Origin: Cinnamomum chago
Taxonomy: Eukaryota > Streptophyta > Magnoliopsida > Laurales > Lauraceae
NCBI GenBank assembly: GCA_038049695.1
Contig: CP142452.1
Coordinates: forward strand, 95,859,501 to 95,923,500
Length of the DNA stretch: 64,000 bases
Direction of reading: 5' to 3'
The notes beneath the pieces are model-generated. The model did not search any database and was not told the DNA's origin. It saw only the letters and a list, made by a program, of their open reading frames with translations. Positions 49,187 through 60,017 of this stretch are shown in pieces; position 1 is the stretch's first letter; the number at the start of each line of letters is the position of its first letter. Both the position numbers and the translations under genes were made by a program.

Positions 49187-49369
49187 AACCCCAAGGGGTA
49201 GCTTAGTTGGCCTAGGACTACGGTTTGCACCCAGAGGTTGTAGGTTCGAAACTGCACTACCACACTGGGGCTACATGAGAGTTTACCCGGCTTCCCTTTG
49301 GACCCGGAGGGATTAGTCATATCCAAAGGGTTGGGAACCCTCCGATAGCAAAAAAAAAAAAAAAAAAAA
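49187..49369 (+). mobile_element. full-length tRNA-derived SINE
   Basis: Body of about 164 bases plus an A tail. The A box is GTAGCTTAGTTGGCC and the B box GTAGGTTCGAAACTG. The 3' region is TTTACCCGGCTTCCCTTTGG and GGGAACCCTCCGATAGC. A perfect 13-bp target duplication AACTGGTTCTTGT lies at 49174-49186 and 49370-49382. The head resembles angiosperm Au-like SINEs (CCCCAAGGGGTAGCT), but the tail is poly-A. The intact ends and duplication suggest a recent insertion. It shares its 3' half with 21361-21490. Confidence 0.88.
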
Positions 49370-49801
49370 AACTGGTTCTTGTCGTGTTTATAGTTTGTGT
49401 GCGGTGAACACGATAATTTTTTTTTTTTTTTTAAAACTGATGTTGGTACTCCACCTAAAGTATATAGGCAGTTAGTGTTTTCAAGTAGATTTATCTTTTG
49501 CTTTTTAATCACTTAAGCTCTTGGAATGTATTTGCTAATTAGACTGGACATAGTATCACAACTAACACTAGGTCTTGAGCTTGAACCTCCGAAAAAGCGT
49601 CATTTATTCAAGTTGCATGGGCTGGCAGGCATGTGTGGGTTGCAAATTCAAACCGTGTCTCACTCAAGGGGGTATTAAATAGATGGGGATTTGACACATT
49701 AATCCCCCCTTAAACCTTGTTTCTTCAATTTCATGACTTAAAATCTACGTATCACCAGAGTTGTTTGACTCTGGTCCACAATTTTCTCTTTACTTTTCAG
49801 C

Positions 49802-49862
49802 CTTGGATCCTATGATTTCATGGGACTTGAATGTAAAAACCCATGATATCATAGGATCCAAG
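49802..49862. repeat. short inverted repeat, 23-bp arms
   Basis: CTTGGATCCTATGATTTCAT (plus GGG) and its inverted partner at 49840-49862 match at 22 of 23 positions around a 15-base loop. A further related word (TTGGATTCCATGATATCTTG) lies near 49917. The core CCATGATATCATGG-like word also occurs near 37562-37620. Confidence 0.7.
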
Positions 49863-50346
49863 TCTAAATAAGAAGACGGTCTAGATTTTTTTACAACACT
49901 CTTCAACTTTTTACATTTGGATTCCATGATATCTTGAAATCTAGGGCAGAAAAGTAAAAAAACATATAGATAATTCAATTTCGATCATGAAATTGGGTAA
50001 GCAGGGTTTAAAATGGATTAATATGTCAAATCCCCAAAATAGACTTGTCTTCCTCTTTTTAATAGCTTAAGCTTTTGGAATGTGTTGGTTAATCGGACTT
50101 GACAAGTGCGCCCATGGAAGCCGACTAACTTTGACTTGTGTTTATGTGCGAGTCTAGTCCTGATTTCTTCACACTTCTTGCTAGTGAGACAAATGGAACT
50201 CTACAATGGTGCCCATATGTTAAAAAATATGAGGTGCTCAAAATGAACCCTCAAAGGCGTTCATTTTAAACGGTAAGCTTTTTATAGATGGGCCCCACTG
50301 TCGAGTACTACGTTTTCCATTATCAAAAGTGTGAGAGAGACACTAA

Positions 50347-50621
50347 GGACATGTTTCTTTACTAGAATTCTTGACAAGAACTTTCCATGTGAGATATGGT
50401 GGAATTCACAAATGCCATGTTTCTTTACAAGCACTTTAAAATTTCTGTCACCTAAAAGGTCTCAAATGACCATTGGGATTTCACAAACTCCATTCTCTTT
50501 GCTTTTTGGTGGAGTTTTTGAATACTCAAGTACAATGGAGCATTCAGGATTTCCACCATATTTGAGAATTTCAAAATTCTGTAGACACAAATCCTATGAA
50601 TTTTAGTAAAGAAATATGCCC
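50347..50621. mobile_element. MITE with GGACATGTTTCTTTACTA ends
   Basis: The left end GGACATGTTTCTTTACTA and the right end TAGTAAAGAAATATGCCC are inverted repeats with two mismatches. Flanks are CTAA and TTAG, so the duplication is TA or a 3-bp T/A word that cannot be fixed exactly. An internal GCATGTTTCTTTACAAG-like partial repeat of the end occurs near 50418. The open frames across it are not coding. Confidence 0.7.
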
Positions 50622-50753
50622 TTAGAGGATTTGGACTCATGTGCATTAGTTCCAACGCATCGCGTGCTGGGCTTAGCTAATAATTAATGCTTTTGCAGGG
50701 ATGGGTAATGCCGAGTCAATGCTTTGGTAATATATATATATATATATATATAT

Positions 50754-50933
50754 GGAGAATATTCACGTGCATCCATCCCTCATCATAAGGTGAGGGGCAC
50801 TCCTATAATTGGAAATTTTCATGTGAAAAAGAGGAAAAGTCATATTTGGTCATATGCATAAAAGGAATATTCATGTGTAAAAAAAGAAAGTTCCCTCACC
50901 CTATGGTGAGAGATGAATACACATGAATGTCCC
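50754..50933. mobile_element. small MITE, family C, second copy
   Basis: The left end GGAGAATATTCACGTGCATC and the right end, inverted, GGACATTCATGTGTATTCAT match those of 39416-39549. It sits between TA repeats, so its target duplication is hidden. Internal words such as AAGAGGAAAAG are also shared. Confidence 0.65.
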
Positions 50934-50939
50934 CATATA

Positions 50940-52799
50940 TATATATGTGATATATTGAAAACCCTCATAACTTTCCATTAGGCCTAGGCCTTACGGATGT
51001 ACCTCGTGAAGACTTAATGGGATAAAATTTAATAAGCATTAATGTCTGCAAATCTGAATAATGTAGATCATGAAAACTTATTGTGATAAAATCAATCAAC
51101 TATTAATGTCTAGATTATTTTAAATTAGGATCGGTGCCAATTCAAGATGTATATATGAATGAATTGATCAAATGTACCCTTGATTCTTCTAGAGCTATTT
51201 TAAGCCGCTATGTGAAAATGTAAAACATTGATACAAGCATGGGTAGAATACTTGCTATGAAAAATAAGCAACTTCGTTTATTATTTGGAGCAATTTAATT
51301 GTGGTGGAAGGCTTCCCCGACCAGAGTAGAGTTTCACTTGGTCCCAAATTTCAAGTTACAAGGCTGTTGAGCAAACTAATTATCACTCGGATGTGGAGTT
51401 TGAGCTAATAACCGTTCTATATACATGTTGTATACAAGTATAAATCCTATATATGAGTCTTTCCTTACTGTATATGTGGGTATCTTTTTCTTGTTTGTGT
51501 AAGTGTTCTCTCCTTGTGCATGCGGGTGCTCTCATGGGTCCAAGCCTCCTTAGCTAGGATGAAAAATGATGAAAAGATGATCCTCTCAATTCCAATCAAT
51601 AGATAGAGCTGTTTTTATTACAAAAAAGATTCTAGCCCACTTATAAAAATTGGGTTCCACCTAAGTGAGATAATTAAAAAGTATTTCTGCTACCTCTCCT
51701 AACGTTTTGAAATTTTGGTAGGAATTGATAGCTAGGGAAACTTAATTTGATATCAAATTCAGTCGGTTGCAAGTTCAAGTCCCGAGAGGAATTACGCAAC
51801 ACTTAAATGTGTGTTGTAAAATGTATGCTGACTGGTTGTCTCCAATACAATAAATACTAAGTTTCTTTGGCCCGCTATTCTTACCAAAACTTTGAAAAAG
51901 AGAAATGCTCTTATCTATGTATCCAACCCTAATTCACATTTAATCATTACCGTTTCCTTTTATTTTTTTTCTTTTTAATATGCTTCTGGAAAGGAAGTGC
52001 GTTTCCTCAATGAGAAAACACTCGAGACATCTACTTGGGCTTGTAAGTCATAAGCCTCTAGGAACAGCATTTATGCTCACATGTGGCTAAGATCGTTTGA
52101 CTGGTCCAATTTTGGTAACATGGCCGTCGATTATATAGCCCATAAGATGAATGACTCAGCTCTCTCAAAAGGCTTAGTGTTAGAACATGCGGCTTATGAA
52201 AATGATCCTCTCTCAACCACAAGATAGCTCAGGTGAAAAGTGTTAGATCTCACCACTGGTGCCAGGGATAGGCCCTTGGCATTCACAGTAGAGCATCCCG
52301 GGATAATCCCCTCGCTCATATTGAAGTAGTTTAGGACTAGAATAGTTTACCATTCCTCCTTGTAGAAGAAAAGATAGAAAAGAAAATCATATACATCATT
52401 GGACTGACAATATGTAAAAAGTTAATAATATTTCTTGGTGCCTTGATTTTTCCAACAGTATACGCCACTCTGGTTTGGCTGAAATTTATACAAGGGCCTA
52501 ATTAATCATTAGAAGGCTTGTTAAATGGATGGCTTAAATTAAGAAAAGGTAAATGGATTGCTTGAGTTAAGGAAAGGTGGGCATTACAAAAGTCAACATA
52601 AGATGGTAGCATATGGATAGTCCCTTGCGGCCGTCAGCATGGATAATTTCTCACTTTCGTATTTGCATAGATATGGTTTAAACTTCATTTTTTTTATAAT
52701 GATGAATAGGTCTAAGTTGACGATACTTTTGTGACATTGAGAATAGGATATATTTTAGCACTGTAGAGGCAGTGCTATCTAGAGCTTGATGACAATATA
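50940..52799. other. intergenic part of the second duplicate, nothing recognised
   Basis: Where the tandem model predicts remnants of SOSEKI exons 1-5, I see none. No protein-like frame is present. Confidence 0.4.
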
Positions 52800-54040
52800 G
52801 CTAGCATTATTGGTGATGGTCATGGATAAAAAAAAAACAGTAACCGATGGATTGAACTTTTAGCGTATCAATGGGCTGGACTCGACCTCTCAATGCTCGA
52901 GTCCATTAAGTCCATTAGTCTGCGGTCCATGTCCTTCTCTGACACATGATATCCCAGAGCTTAATTTTTGTTCGCCCATTTGAAAAATAAGAAGGCCCCC
53001 TCTTCTCATTTAAATCCTATTACTATACTTGGACCTGGATCCAAATTTAAGGATTGAATATGAATATGATGGTATATATTTGCTTCATGTTAACATTTAT
53101 TTTATTATTTAATAGGAATACAAACATAAACGTGTATATGGGCCTAATAAGAGTTCAATGGATTTGTTGCCCTCGTCCCAATCTCACCCATTGAGGGTTT
53201 TGAATTCTTAAAAAAACATGGGTCAACGTCCGGCGTAGCAGACCCAAATGCAAGTCCAACTCCAAGCCCAGCTAAATGGATTTGAATCCAGGCTAGGCAG
53301 CCTTAGATTGGTTGATGGAGGGGGTCTGACCTAACTCCCTTTGCTTGGGCCATACTGGGTCAAACTCTAACCAATGGCAGGACTGCTGCCTTTGAATTTA
53401 CATGCATGTCAGTCTTCATTCTTCTCCATCTGAACGTTGCTTCAAATGAATCCGAAGGAAGGCATTGATGTTTTGGCTTAATGCATGAGATTCTGGAATT
53501 TTGTGCTTGGAGTGAAGTGATGAGGATCCGTGGCTTAAGTTTCACGGAGCGTGATGAAACGGTATGATGGATACAGGTCGAACCCGTTAGTGATCACCGA
53601 TAGATTTTCTTCAGACCAAGGTCTGGTGAGAAGTCACTTCATGCATTGTACAACAAAAAAAGCAAGATAATGGTAGTTGCCCTCTCTCTCTCTCTCTCTC
53701 AATTTGACGGTCAGATCATCTGGTCTCTCGGCATTCTTCTTTCATGTTGAAGTAATCCCAGTCGCTATAAAGTTAAATTTGTCCATGTTGGTTGGTCTCA
53801 GCCAGTGAAAATGTAAAGTTCCAAAAATTTTGTTTTTACTTTATCAGCAGCTAAAAATCTTATCCCATAAGAAACAAGTAAATTAGCTAATTTACCACTC
53901 TCCTCTAAAAATACTTTATCTAATGCAAAACAAGAACAAATTCTACTTAATTTATCAGAAACTATGCTTCACCTTTACTTAATCATTACCTTTCCAATTG
54001 ATGACATTTAATTTGCTTTATTCACGTGTATGTGCTTATG
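52800..54040. repeat. segmental duplication, right member of the distal block
   Basis: Counterpart of 43840-45380, in the same orientation and order, at an offset of about 8.7-9.2 kb. It contains a CT microsatellite near 53681-53700 that the left member lacks. Confidence 0.8.
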
Positions 54041-56880
54041 AATAAAAGCCACTTATGCAGCACAATCAGATCTTCTATGCCCTACATCAGGATTTTGCAG
54101 TGGACAACCCTATAAATCAGTCAGTGCAGCCCACTTATCAAATTCATACCGGCCTCTCAAAATTGATGCTGGTTTATTCCACTCTAGTCTGACTTGGTTC
54201 CACCTTCGATCAGATATTGTTAAATATGTGATTTCACTCCCTTTGTTTTGCATATTTTAATTCTGTTTGTACCCATAATCAAATATGATCGATGATGGCT
54301 CCCGCTTTGATAGGAGTTGAATTCCGCCCAATTCTAATATGTGGAAATATTACTTTTGAGTAGTTTGGATTTCATAATTGTTTCCTCCTAATGAACTTTT
54401 AGATCAAGCCTCAAAGAATTCTATGTTGCCAACATAATATATAGGATCTAAGGGAGAAAAATTGTTAAATCTGATCGTAAGGCAATGACATAGATGGTCA
54501 AAATGGAAACTTCACCTTTTATCTGGTGATTGTTTAACTCATTCCTATGAATTCCACCTTGGACGATTTTAAGATTTTCTAAATTGCTTACACTTGTCCA
54601 AGTCCTGATCTTCTATACAGTAGGACCATTGGGCCCTCCAAATGTGCCACGCATTCTATTTTATATATTTTATAAAAGCCATTGAGAGTTTTACTGCTCT
54701 CTCTCTCTCTCCCTCCACAGCCTGGAGGAGCAAAAAGTAAGGCCAAACTTGACTTGAATTTGTTAGATTGCGCTGAGCTTACTAGTTGGGCCTTTTAGGC
54801 AGACGTAGATTGGGCTCGGAACATTTATTCTGGAGCGAAACTTTTATGCCCGGGCCACAAGAAGATCAAACTATATCGAGCCCCAAAGCAGGCTAGGTCA
54901 GGCTGGGTCCTGATTACTCAAGAATATGCAACAACAGGATCAAGCCTGGATACCCTGGGTTCAACATTTCAGGGCAAGGAAAATCAAGGCTTGGTCAAGT
55001 GGTGAGTGGTGAATGATGGTTTGGTTCTGTCAATGGATGTCAATCTGTCCGCCAATGATGCCTAGAAGTGGCATGGATCTGGCACGGACACACCGTGGAG
55101 CTAGCATAGCAACGGAATTTACAGGCAAAAGGTGAAGTATCGGATATATATGATAAACCGCAAAACGTTTTTTATTTTGAAGTATTGGGATATCATAGGT
55201 GTCGGCCCAATTTAATCTCGTTTATTTATAGGTCCTGAAAACCTGACCTGGGCCTCTTCTGTTGACTTGTTACACAGTCCGTGCTCAAGAAACTGGCTTA
55301 AAAACTCGACCGACTCTAGGTTTGTTCCTTCACTGGAACTGGGAGTTGGTCTCTAGTTTGTAGAACCTCAAATATGATCCGGGCTTGGTGCACGGACTCA
55401 CCCCAATTTATCGAATGCTTGCTCGGAAAACCAGGAGAAGCGAGAGGTTCAACCACCACATCTGCCTTTTAGGATATCATCAGCGTATTCAAAAGTCCAA
55501 ATTAAACCTGTTCAAATTCGTAAGATATGTGGTCGAGAGCCATATGATCACAAAATTTGGTTGATTGGTGGATGGGATTTCTGATGATAATTCTTTGCTT
55601 TAAGCATTTATTATATGTTCCTGTTTAGATATTTCAGAAACTCTCGTTGTTTATCTAGATATCTAGCTAGTGGGATTTCAAAAAAATTGACTTTTGAAAT
55701 GATCCCAATCGTTAGCTTTAAGTCCTAAGAAGTTTAATGACCGTGCATTGTGCAAGTTGGTGAAGATAAAATCTAATGTCAGATAATGTAAAATTCAGAT
55801 TAGTGCTGATTCAAGAGGGATGCTGGTGTTTAAAGAGATCAATTTCGAAATTTTACACATTAATTTTAATGAGTACTCTTTCCAGGAGTTGAACGATGTC
55901 TTGCATGGGTCCATACAAGCGAGACCGTTTTTCAATCTGTTACAATTGCAATAGCTCCAATGTTAGTAAATCATTGACCTGACTGTGTCTGAGTTTATAA
56001 AATGTTGTCAGGTTAATTGAGTCTTTCTAAATGAGCATTATAGTAAGCGATTCCTCTTTTATTTTAGCCTTACATGGTGATCTCAGGCCTCCTTTATTAA
56101 TTATTTGTTCACCGGGCAGGCTTGGACCTGGGGTCTAGGGTCCACATGGACTGGAACACAAACTTGGGCCACAAATCCTCAGTGGGCTCGGAGTTGTGCC
56201 CAAAATTGGTCCTGACCGTGTGGCCCATGGCTAACCTTAGTGTAGCCTATTATATGAATGGTATGGGCCCAAATCTTTTGATCAATGGTGCTGCCCAGAA
56301 ATGAATCCAATTGAAAAGAACTCCATTCCTTTGTTTCCCCTTAAATTGCTGCTTAATTTCTGATGATTATAAATGGTTTAATAGAAATCCATTCCTTTGT
56401 CAAGTCAAGTGGCTAGCTTAACACAAATTCTCAACAATAGAAGGCCCAGGCAATTTTAAACAATAGGAGGCCCAGGCCAAGTGGCTATTGCAAATTTTCA
56501 ATAGCGCCTGAAGCTCTGGTTGAATGGGAGGTCCAGGCAATTCTTTTTGTGCATACTTGTACCATTATCCTATTCCGGTAGAATGATGAATAACCCCTCT
56601 CGCCCTTCCTTCCCATGAATTTGGCTTGACTGCTCCCTCTCACCCTTACTTCCCATGAATTTGGATTGACTGCTCCATCAAATTTACTGTCCTAAAATGT
56701 AGGCAAAGGTGCCATCCAAAGTTCATGGGATGGATTAATTGGGCAACAATGTTAATAAGCTCAGGAACATTCCATCCTGTCAGGAGTAATAATCCCTCAT
56801 TCAACGACACACCCACCGTGACTCCCGTGACCTCACAAAATTCGTGTCCCGTGACTCAAACACCCGTCCTACCACGCTGT
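54041..56880. other. intergenic, no supported gene
   Basis: Stretches such as 54740-55450 are rich in GGGC/GCCC words and could be degraded transposon DNA. A 40-bp tandem duplication lies at 56597-56676. Confidence 0.4.
56597..56676. repeat. 40-bp tandem duplication
   Basis: CTCTCGCCCTTCCTTCCCAT, then GAATTTGGCTTGACTGCTCC, is repeated with three differences. Confidence 0.9.
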
Positions 56881-57000
56881 GATACCACTTGTAGGATCTT
56901 ACACCCCATTGAGCTACCACTTATCTCAAACACCCATCCTACCATGCCGTGATACCACTTGTAGGATCTTACACCCCATTGAGCTATTATTTATCTCAAA
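56881..57000. repeat. 70-bp tandem duplication at the TRIM-like LTR end
   Basis: GATACCACTTGTAGGATCTT, then ACACCCCATTGAGCTA, occurs at 56881 and again at 56951. Confidence 0.9.
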
Positions 57001-57105
57001 ACCAATTGGTGATGAGAAACGGCACAACAATGGTTTTATGGTGAGGGCGAGGGCTTGACCACAATTATGACCGTTAAAGAGCGATGGTAGACGTTGACCT
57101 CAACA
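56960..57105 (-). mobile_element. TRIM-like short LTR with adjacent primer-binding site
   Basis: On the minus strand the 146-bp sequence runs TGTTGAGGTCAACG to AAGATCCTACA. It is followed after two bases by TGGTATCAC, close to the initiator-Met tRNA primer-binding site of plant LTR elements. Short LTR and lack of coding point to a TRIM. It matches 57757-57901 in inverted orientation. A broken, rearranged fossil. Confidence 0.6.
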
Positions 57106-57164
57106 GAGTGATTGCGAGATTCAACTATCCAAGTAGCCCTTTCTACAATGCAAGGGATGTTGGA

Positions 57165-57420
57165 GTTGCAAAGAAAATGCATTGAAATTGATTCATGGGT
57201 ATTCATTTTGGCAAATGTGGTTCAAAGTTCAAACTTGTGGTATTGCAAGTGTACACAATTATTGCAGTATGGAAAGGCTGTAAAGCAACGCGGTGTGGTT
57301 GAGGTAGACCTTAAACCAGCAGTTCTAGTGTAAGATGGTGAAAGTTGAGAGAATCACTTTAAATTTGAACTAAAATATTTCGGCCCACATGGTTAAGAGA
57401 TCAACCCTGCTACCTGGACC
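57165..57420. repeat. dispersed repeat D, copy 1
   Basis: Matches 63405-63665. Examples are GTGGTTCAAAGTTCAAACTT against GTGGTTCGAAGTTCAAACTT, and GAGAGAATCACTTTA, which is identical. It lies between the two inverted TRIM-like LTRs. Confidence 0.65.
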
Positions 57421-57491
57421 GAATCCGGTCCCCCATGAGGACCATTGGATCCCAGCAATCCGGTCTCCCCATTCGGTCCATGGGGACTTCC
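57403..57491. mobile_element. possible diverged GC-rich hairpin element (family A-like)
   Basis: GGACCGAATCCGGTC and its inverted partner surround GGACCATTGGATCCC, a central word shared with family A copies at 11.9-12.1 kb. The ends (CTGCTACC and GGGACTTCC) only loosely match the family, and the flanking repeat TTAAGA-A is weak. Confidence 0.35.
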
Positions 57492-57596
57492 TCTTAAGAA
57501 ATATATCGATACTACTAGCTCCGGTAGGACAATGATCGTGCTCTCCTTTTCTAGTAGAGTCAAGTCTCCATGCACTTTCTCAGCAGCTGCACCGGT

Positions 57597-57703
57597 ACCC
57601 ATGCAATTCAGTTGCAATTAAAATCTTAACTTCTTTGTAATTGTTAGCTACCCATGCAATTCATTTGCAATTAAAATCTTAACTTCTTTGTAATTGTTAG
57701 CTA
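57597..57703. repeat. 53-bp tandem duplication
   Basis: ACCCATGCAATTCAGTTGCA, then ATTAAAATCTTAACTTC and TTGTAATTGTTAGCT, is repeated with one difference. Confidence 0.95.
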
Positions 57704-57756
57704 TCATTCCTAACAAACAATAAAGTTATGCTCCTTCAAGCGTGTGAGATACGCGA

Positions 57757-57901
57757 TGTTGAGGTCAACGTCCACCCTTGCTCTTAGCGGTCATAATTAT
57801 GGTCGAGCCCTCGCCCTCACTATAAAATTATTGTTGTGTCATTTCCTATCACCAATTGATTTTGGGATAAGTGGTAGCTCAATGGGGTGTAAGATCCTAT
57901 A
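57757..57901 (+). mobile_element. TRIM-like short LTR, inverted partner
   Basis: Starts TGTTGAGGTCAACG and ends AAGATCCTATA, 145 bp, homologous to 56960-57105 but on the opposite strand. The two LTR starts face each other across 651 bases. No primer-binding site follows it on the right. Confidence 0.6.
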
Positions 57902-58324
57902 CGCGGCACACTCACATTCCAAATGCTTTTTGATAAGTGACAACTCAATTCTCCGAGGGCATTTGGATCACCGGACACGCACCAAGCTTCTTGATCCAAG
58001 CTCAAGTAGACAATCCTTTACCTATGCTTCGGGGTTGACCAACTATCCATTTTAAGCCGGTTTGAATTGCTTGTGGGTAAGCCTTGAAAGAAAACTAGAC
58101 TTCGATTTTCATCCAAGTTCAAGCTCGGATTACACTGAACCACAACTCGCGTGAGTTACCCTCCTGGAACACAAATATTTGCATGGGTTGGTATATTTTT
58201 CTTGAATGGAATTAAATACATAAGAAATCATTCATTATAAAATGGGTTGCATCAAAATTTTATTAAGAGGCGAGGGGTGATGTGAGGACCCACCCTTGGT
58301 GGGCCCTCTAAAGGCTATTTTATA

Positions 58325-58450
58325 GACTAATCTTTGCTAATCTATGTTAATTATTGGTTAATCATTGCTAATTATTACTAATTACTACTAATCTCTACTA
58401 ATCTTTGCTAATCTCTGCTAATCTTGTCTAATTATTAATTAATTGGGCTA
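58325..58450. repeat. degenerate CTAATC(T) tandem array in the LTR U3
   Basis: About ten units of 9-13 bases of the form GCTAATCTNT or ACTAATTA, placed about 300-400 bases before the TATA box. The position suits an enhancer-like block. Confidence 0.8.
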
Positions 58451-58730
58451 ATTAGGGGCTAATTAGATTGACTAGTTAGATTCCCCTAAGTTATAGTTAG
58501 ACTAGTTTGGTTTAGTTAGTTTTGGGGTTAGATGGGTGTTTGAGTCAATCCTAGGCTGTTAGAGCTAGATTGGTCATTATTTGAGTCTAATTAAGTTAAT
58601 TAAGTGAGTTTAGTGCTAAGGGTGTTCCTCCTCTAGAAGTTTCCAGCCAAAGACCTAACTACCCCCAAACCCTAAACCTAATTCCATAAAACCCTAAGGC
58701 TAAACTAGTCATTAGTCACCCCCCTTAACC

Positions 58731-58737
58731 TATATAA
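58731..58737 (+). promoter_or_regulatory. TATA box of the large LTR
   Basis: TATATAA precedes a C- and CT-rich leader, the expected U3/R arrangement for a plus-oriented LTR. Confidence 0.5.
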
Positions 58738-59628
58738 TGTCTCCTATCCCAAGGAGAGCCCTAGTCCCCAAGCTCAGCCCCCATCCCAAGAAAACTACCT
58801 CCAGCCCCTGTTCACTGTTCCTCCCAACTTCCATTTCAACTTTCCTCCCTTACGTTGAGCTAAGAATTGCTGCTGTATTCCACTTCCTCATCTCAGCTGG
58901 GATTTCAGTCTTGGAGCCACTGCTGTAATCCTCCTTCTTCTTTATTTATTCACCTGGGAGGCCCTGTGGTGCTGGAATTCTGCTTAAAGCTACAGCAGTT
59001 GATACATCACCTTCTCCTTCCTCTCATTTCTTCACTTGAGGTACCGTGACTCTGCTGGAAATTCCACTTGGGCCTGCTACTACCTCTCCTTCATCCCTGC
59101 TGTGCTGGAAACCACTTGTTTTGAGCTGGGAGGAGTCTTGGTGATATTGCTGCTGTATCATCTTCTTCTCCCTCTTCTCTGGTAGTGCTGGGATTTGCCT
59201 CAAAGAGCTTTGAGCTACTGCTATTCTGCTGTGCATCTTCTTCTTCCCTGCTGGAATTCTGAACCTCTTTTTCTTCTCTGTTATTTCTCTCTACAATCCT
59301 CTCTCTCTCAAGCTAAAAGGCAAGTGCATCTTACTGTTAATGTAGCATATGTGTTGTCTCTCATGATTTAGTAGTTTCATTTCATGTTTATGTTCAGTTA
59401 GTCTTAGAAATACACCTGGAGTTCTGTTTTCTGTGTTTGGATGGAAAGGTCATTGATGGATGGGGGTTTCACCCCCCATTTGGAAGATCAATGGGCCACA
59501 AGGTTGTCAATTAATGGGCATTAGAGTTGTTTGATGTTTGGAGATGATTTGGTGAAGTTTGGGACTGATTGGAAGTGATTTGGTGGAAAAACGGGTTGAA
59601 ATGGAGAAAACCTGAAAACTGGTCTCAG

Positions 59629-60017
59629 TGCATGGCCGAGACCAGTGCAGTGCAGTGCATGGCCGAGACCAGTGCAGTGCAGTGCATGGCCGAGACCAGT
59701 GCATGGCCGAGACCAGTGCAGAGCATGGCCGAGACCAGTGCAGTGCAGTGCATGGCCGAGACCAGTGCTGTGCAGAGCATGGCCGAGACCAGTGCAGTGC
59801 AGTGCATGGCCGAGACCAGTGCAGTGCAGAGCATGGCCGAGACCAGTGCAGTGCAGAGCATGGCCGAGACCAGTGCAGTGCATGGCCGAGACCAGTGCAG
59901 TGCAGTGCATGGCCGAGACCAGTGCAGGACCGAGCTCAGTACATGGCCGAGACCAGTGCATGGCCGAGACCAGTGCAGTGCAGTGCATGGCCGAGACCAG
60001 TGCAGGACCGAGCTCAG
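59629..60017. repeat. 15-unit minisatellite inside the large LTR
   Basis: Every unit begins TGCATGGCCGAGACCAG (or AG/TA for the first two bases). Unit lengths are 27, 27, 17, 22, 27, 27, 27, 27, 27, 22, 27, 34, 17, 27 and 34. The 17, 22 and 27 classes differ by whole TGCAG pentamers. Units 12 and 15 share the tail GACCGAGCTCAG. With few stops in any frame it yields open frames (MAETSAVQ, ALHWSRPC and so on) that are artefacts. Confidence 0.97.

Noticed and set aside
51760-51790. B-box-like GGTTGCAAGTTCAAGTCCC
   Set aside because: No A box at the right distance, no clover-leaf and no tail or duplication, so it is not called a tRNA or SINE.
59629-60017. CRISPR-like array of repeats and spacers
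   Set aside because: The units are contiguous tandem repeats with no unique spacers, inside a plant LTR.
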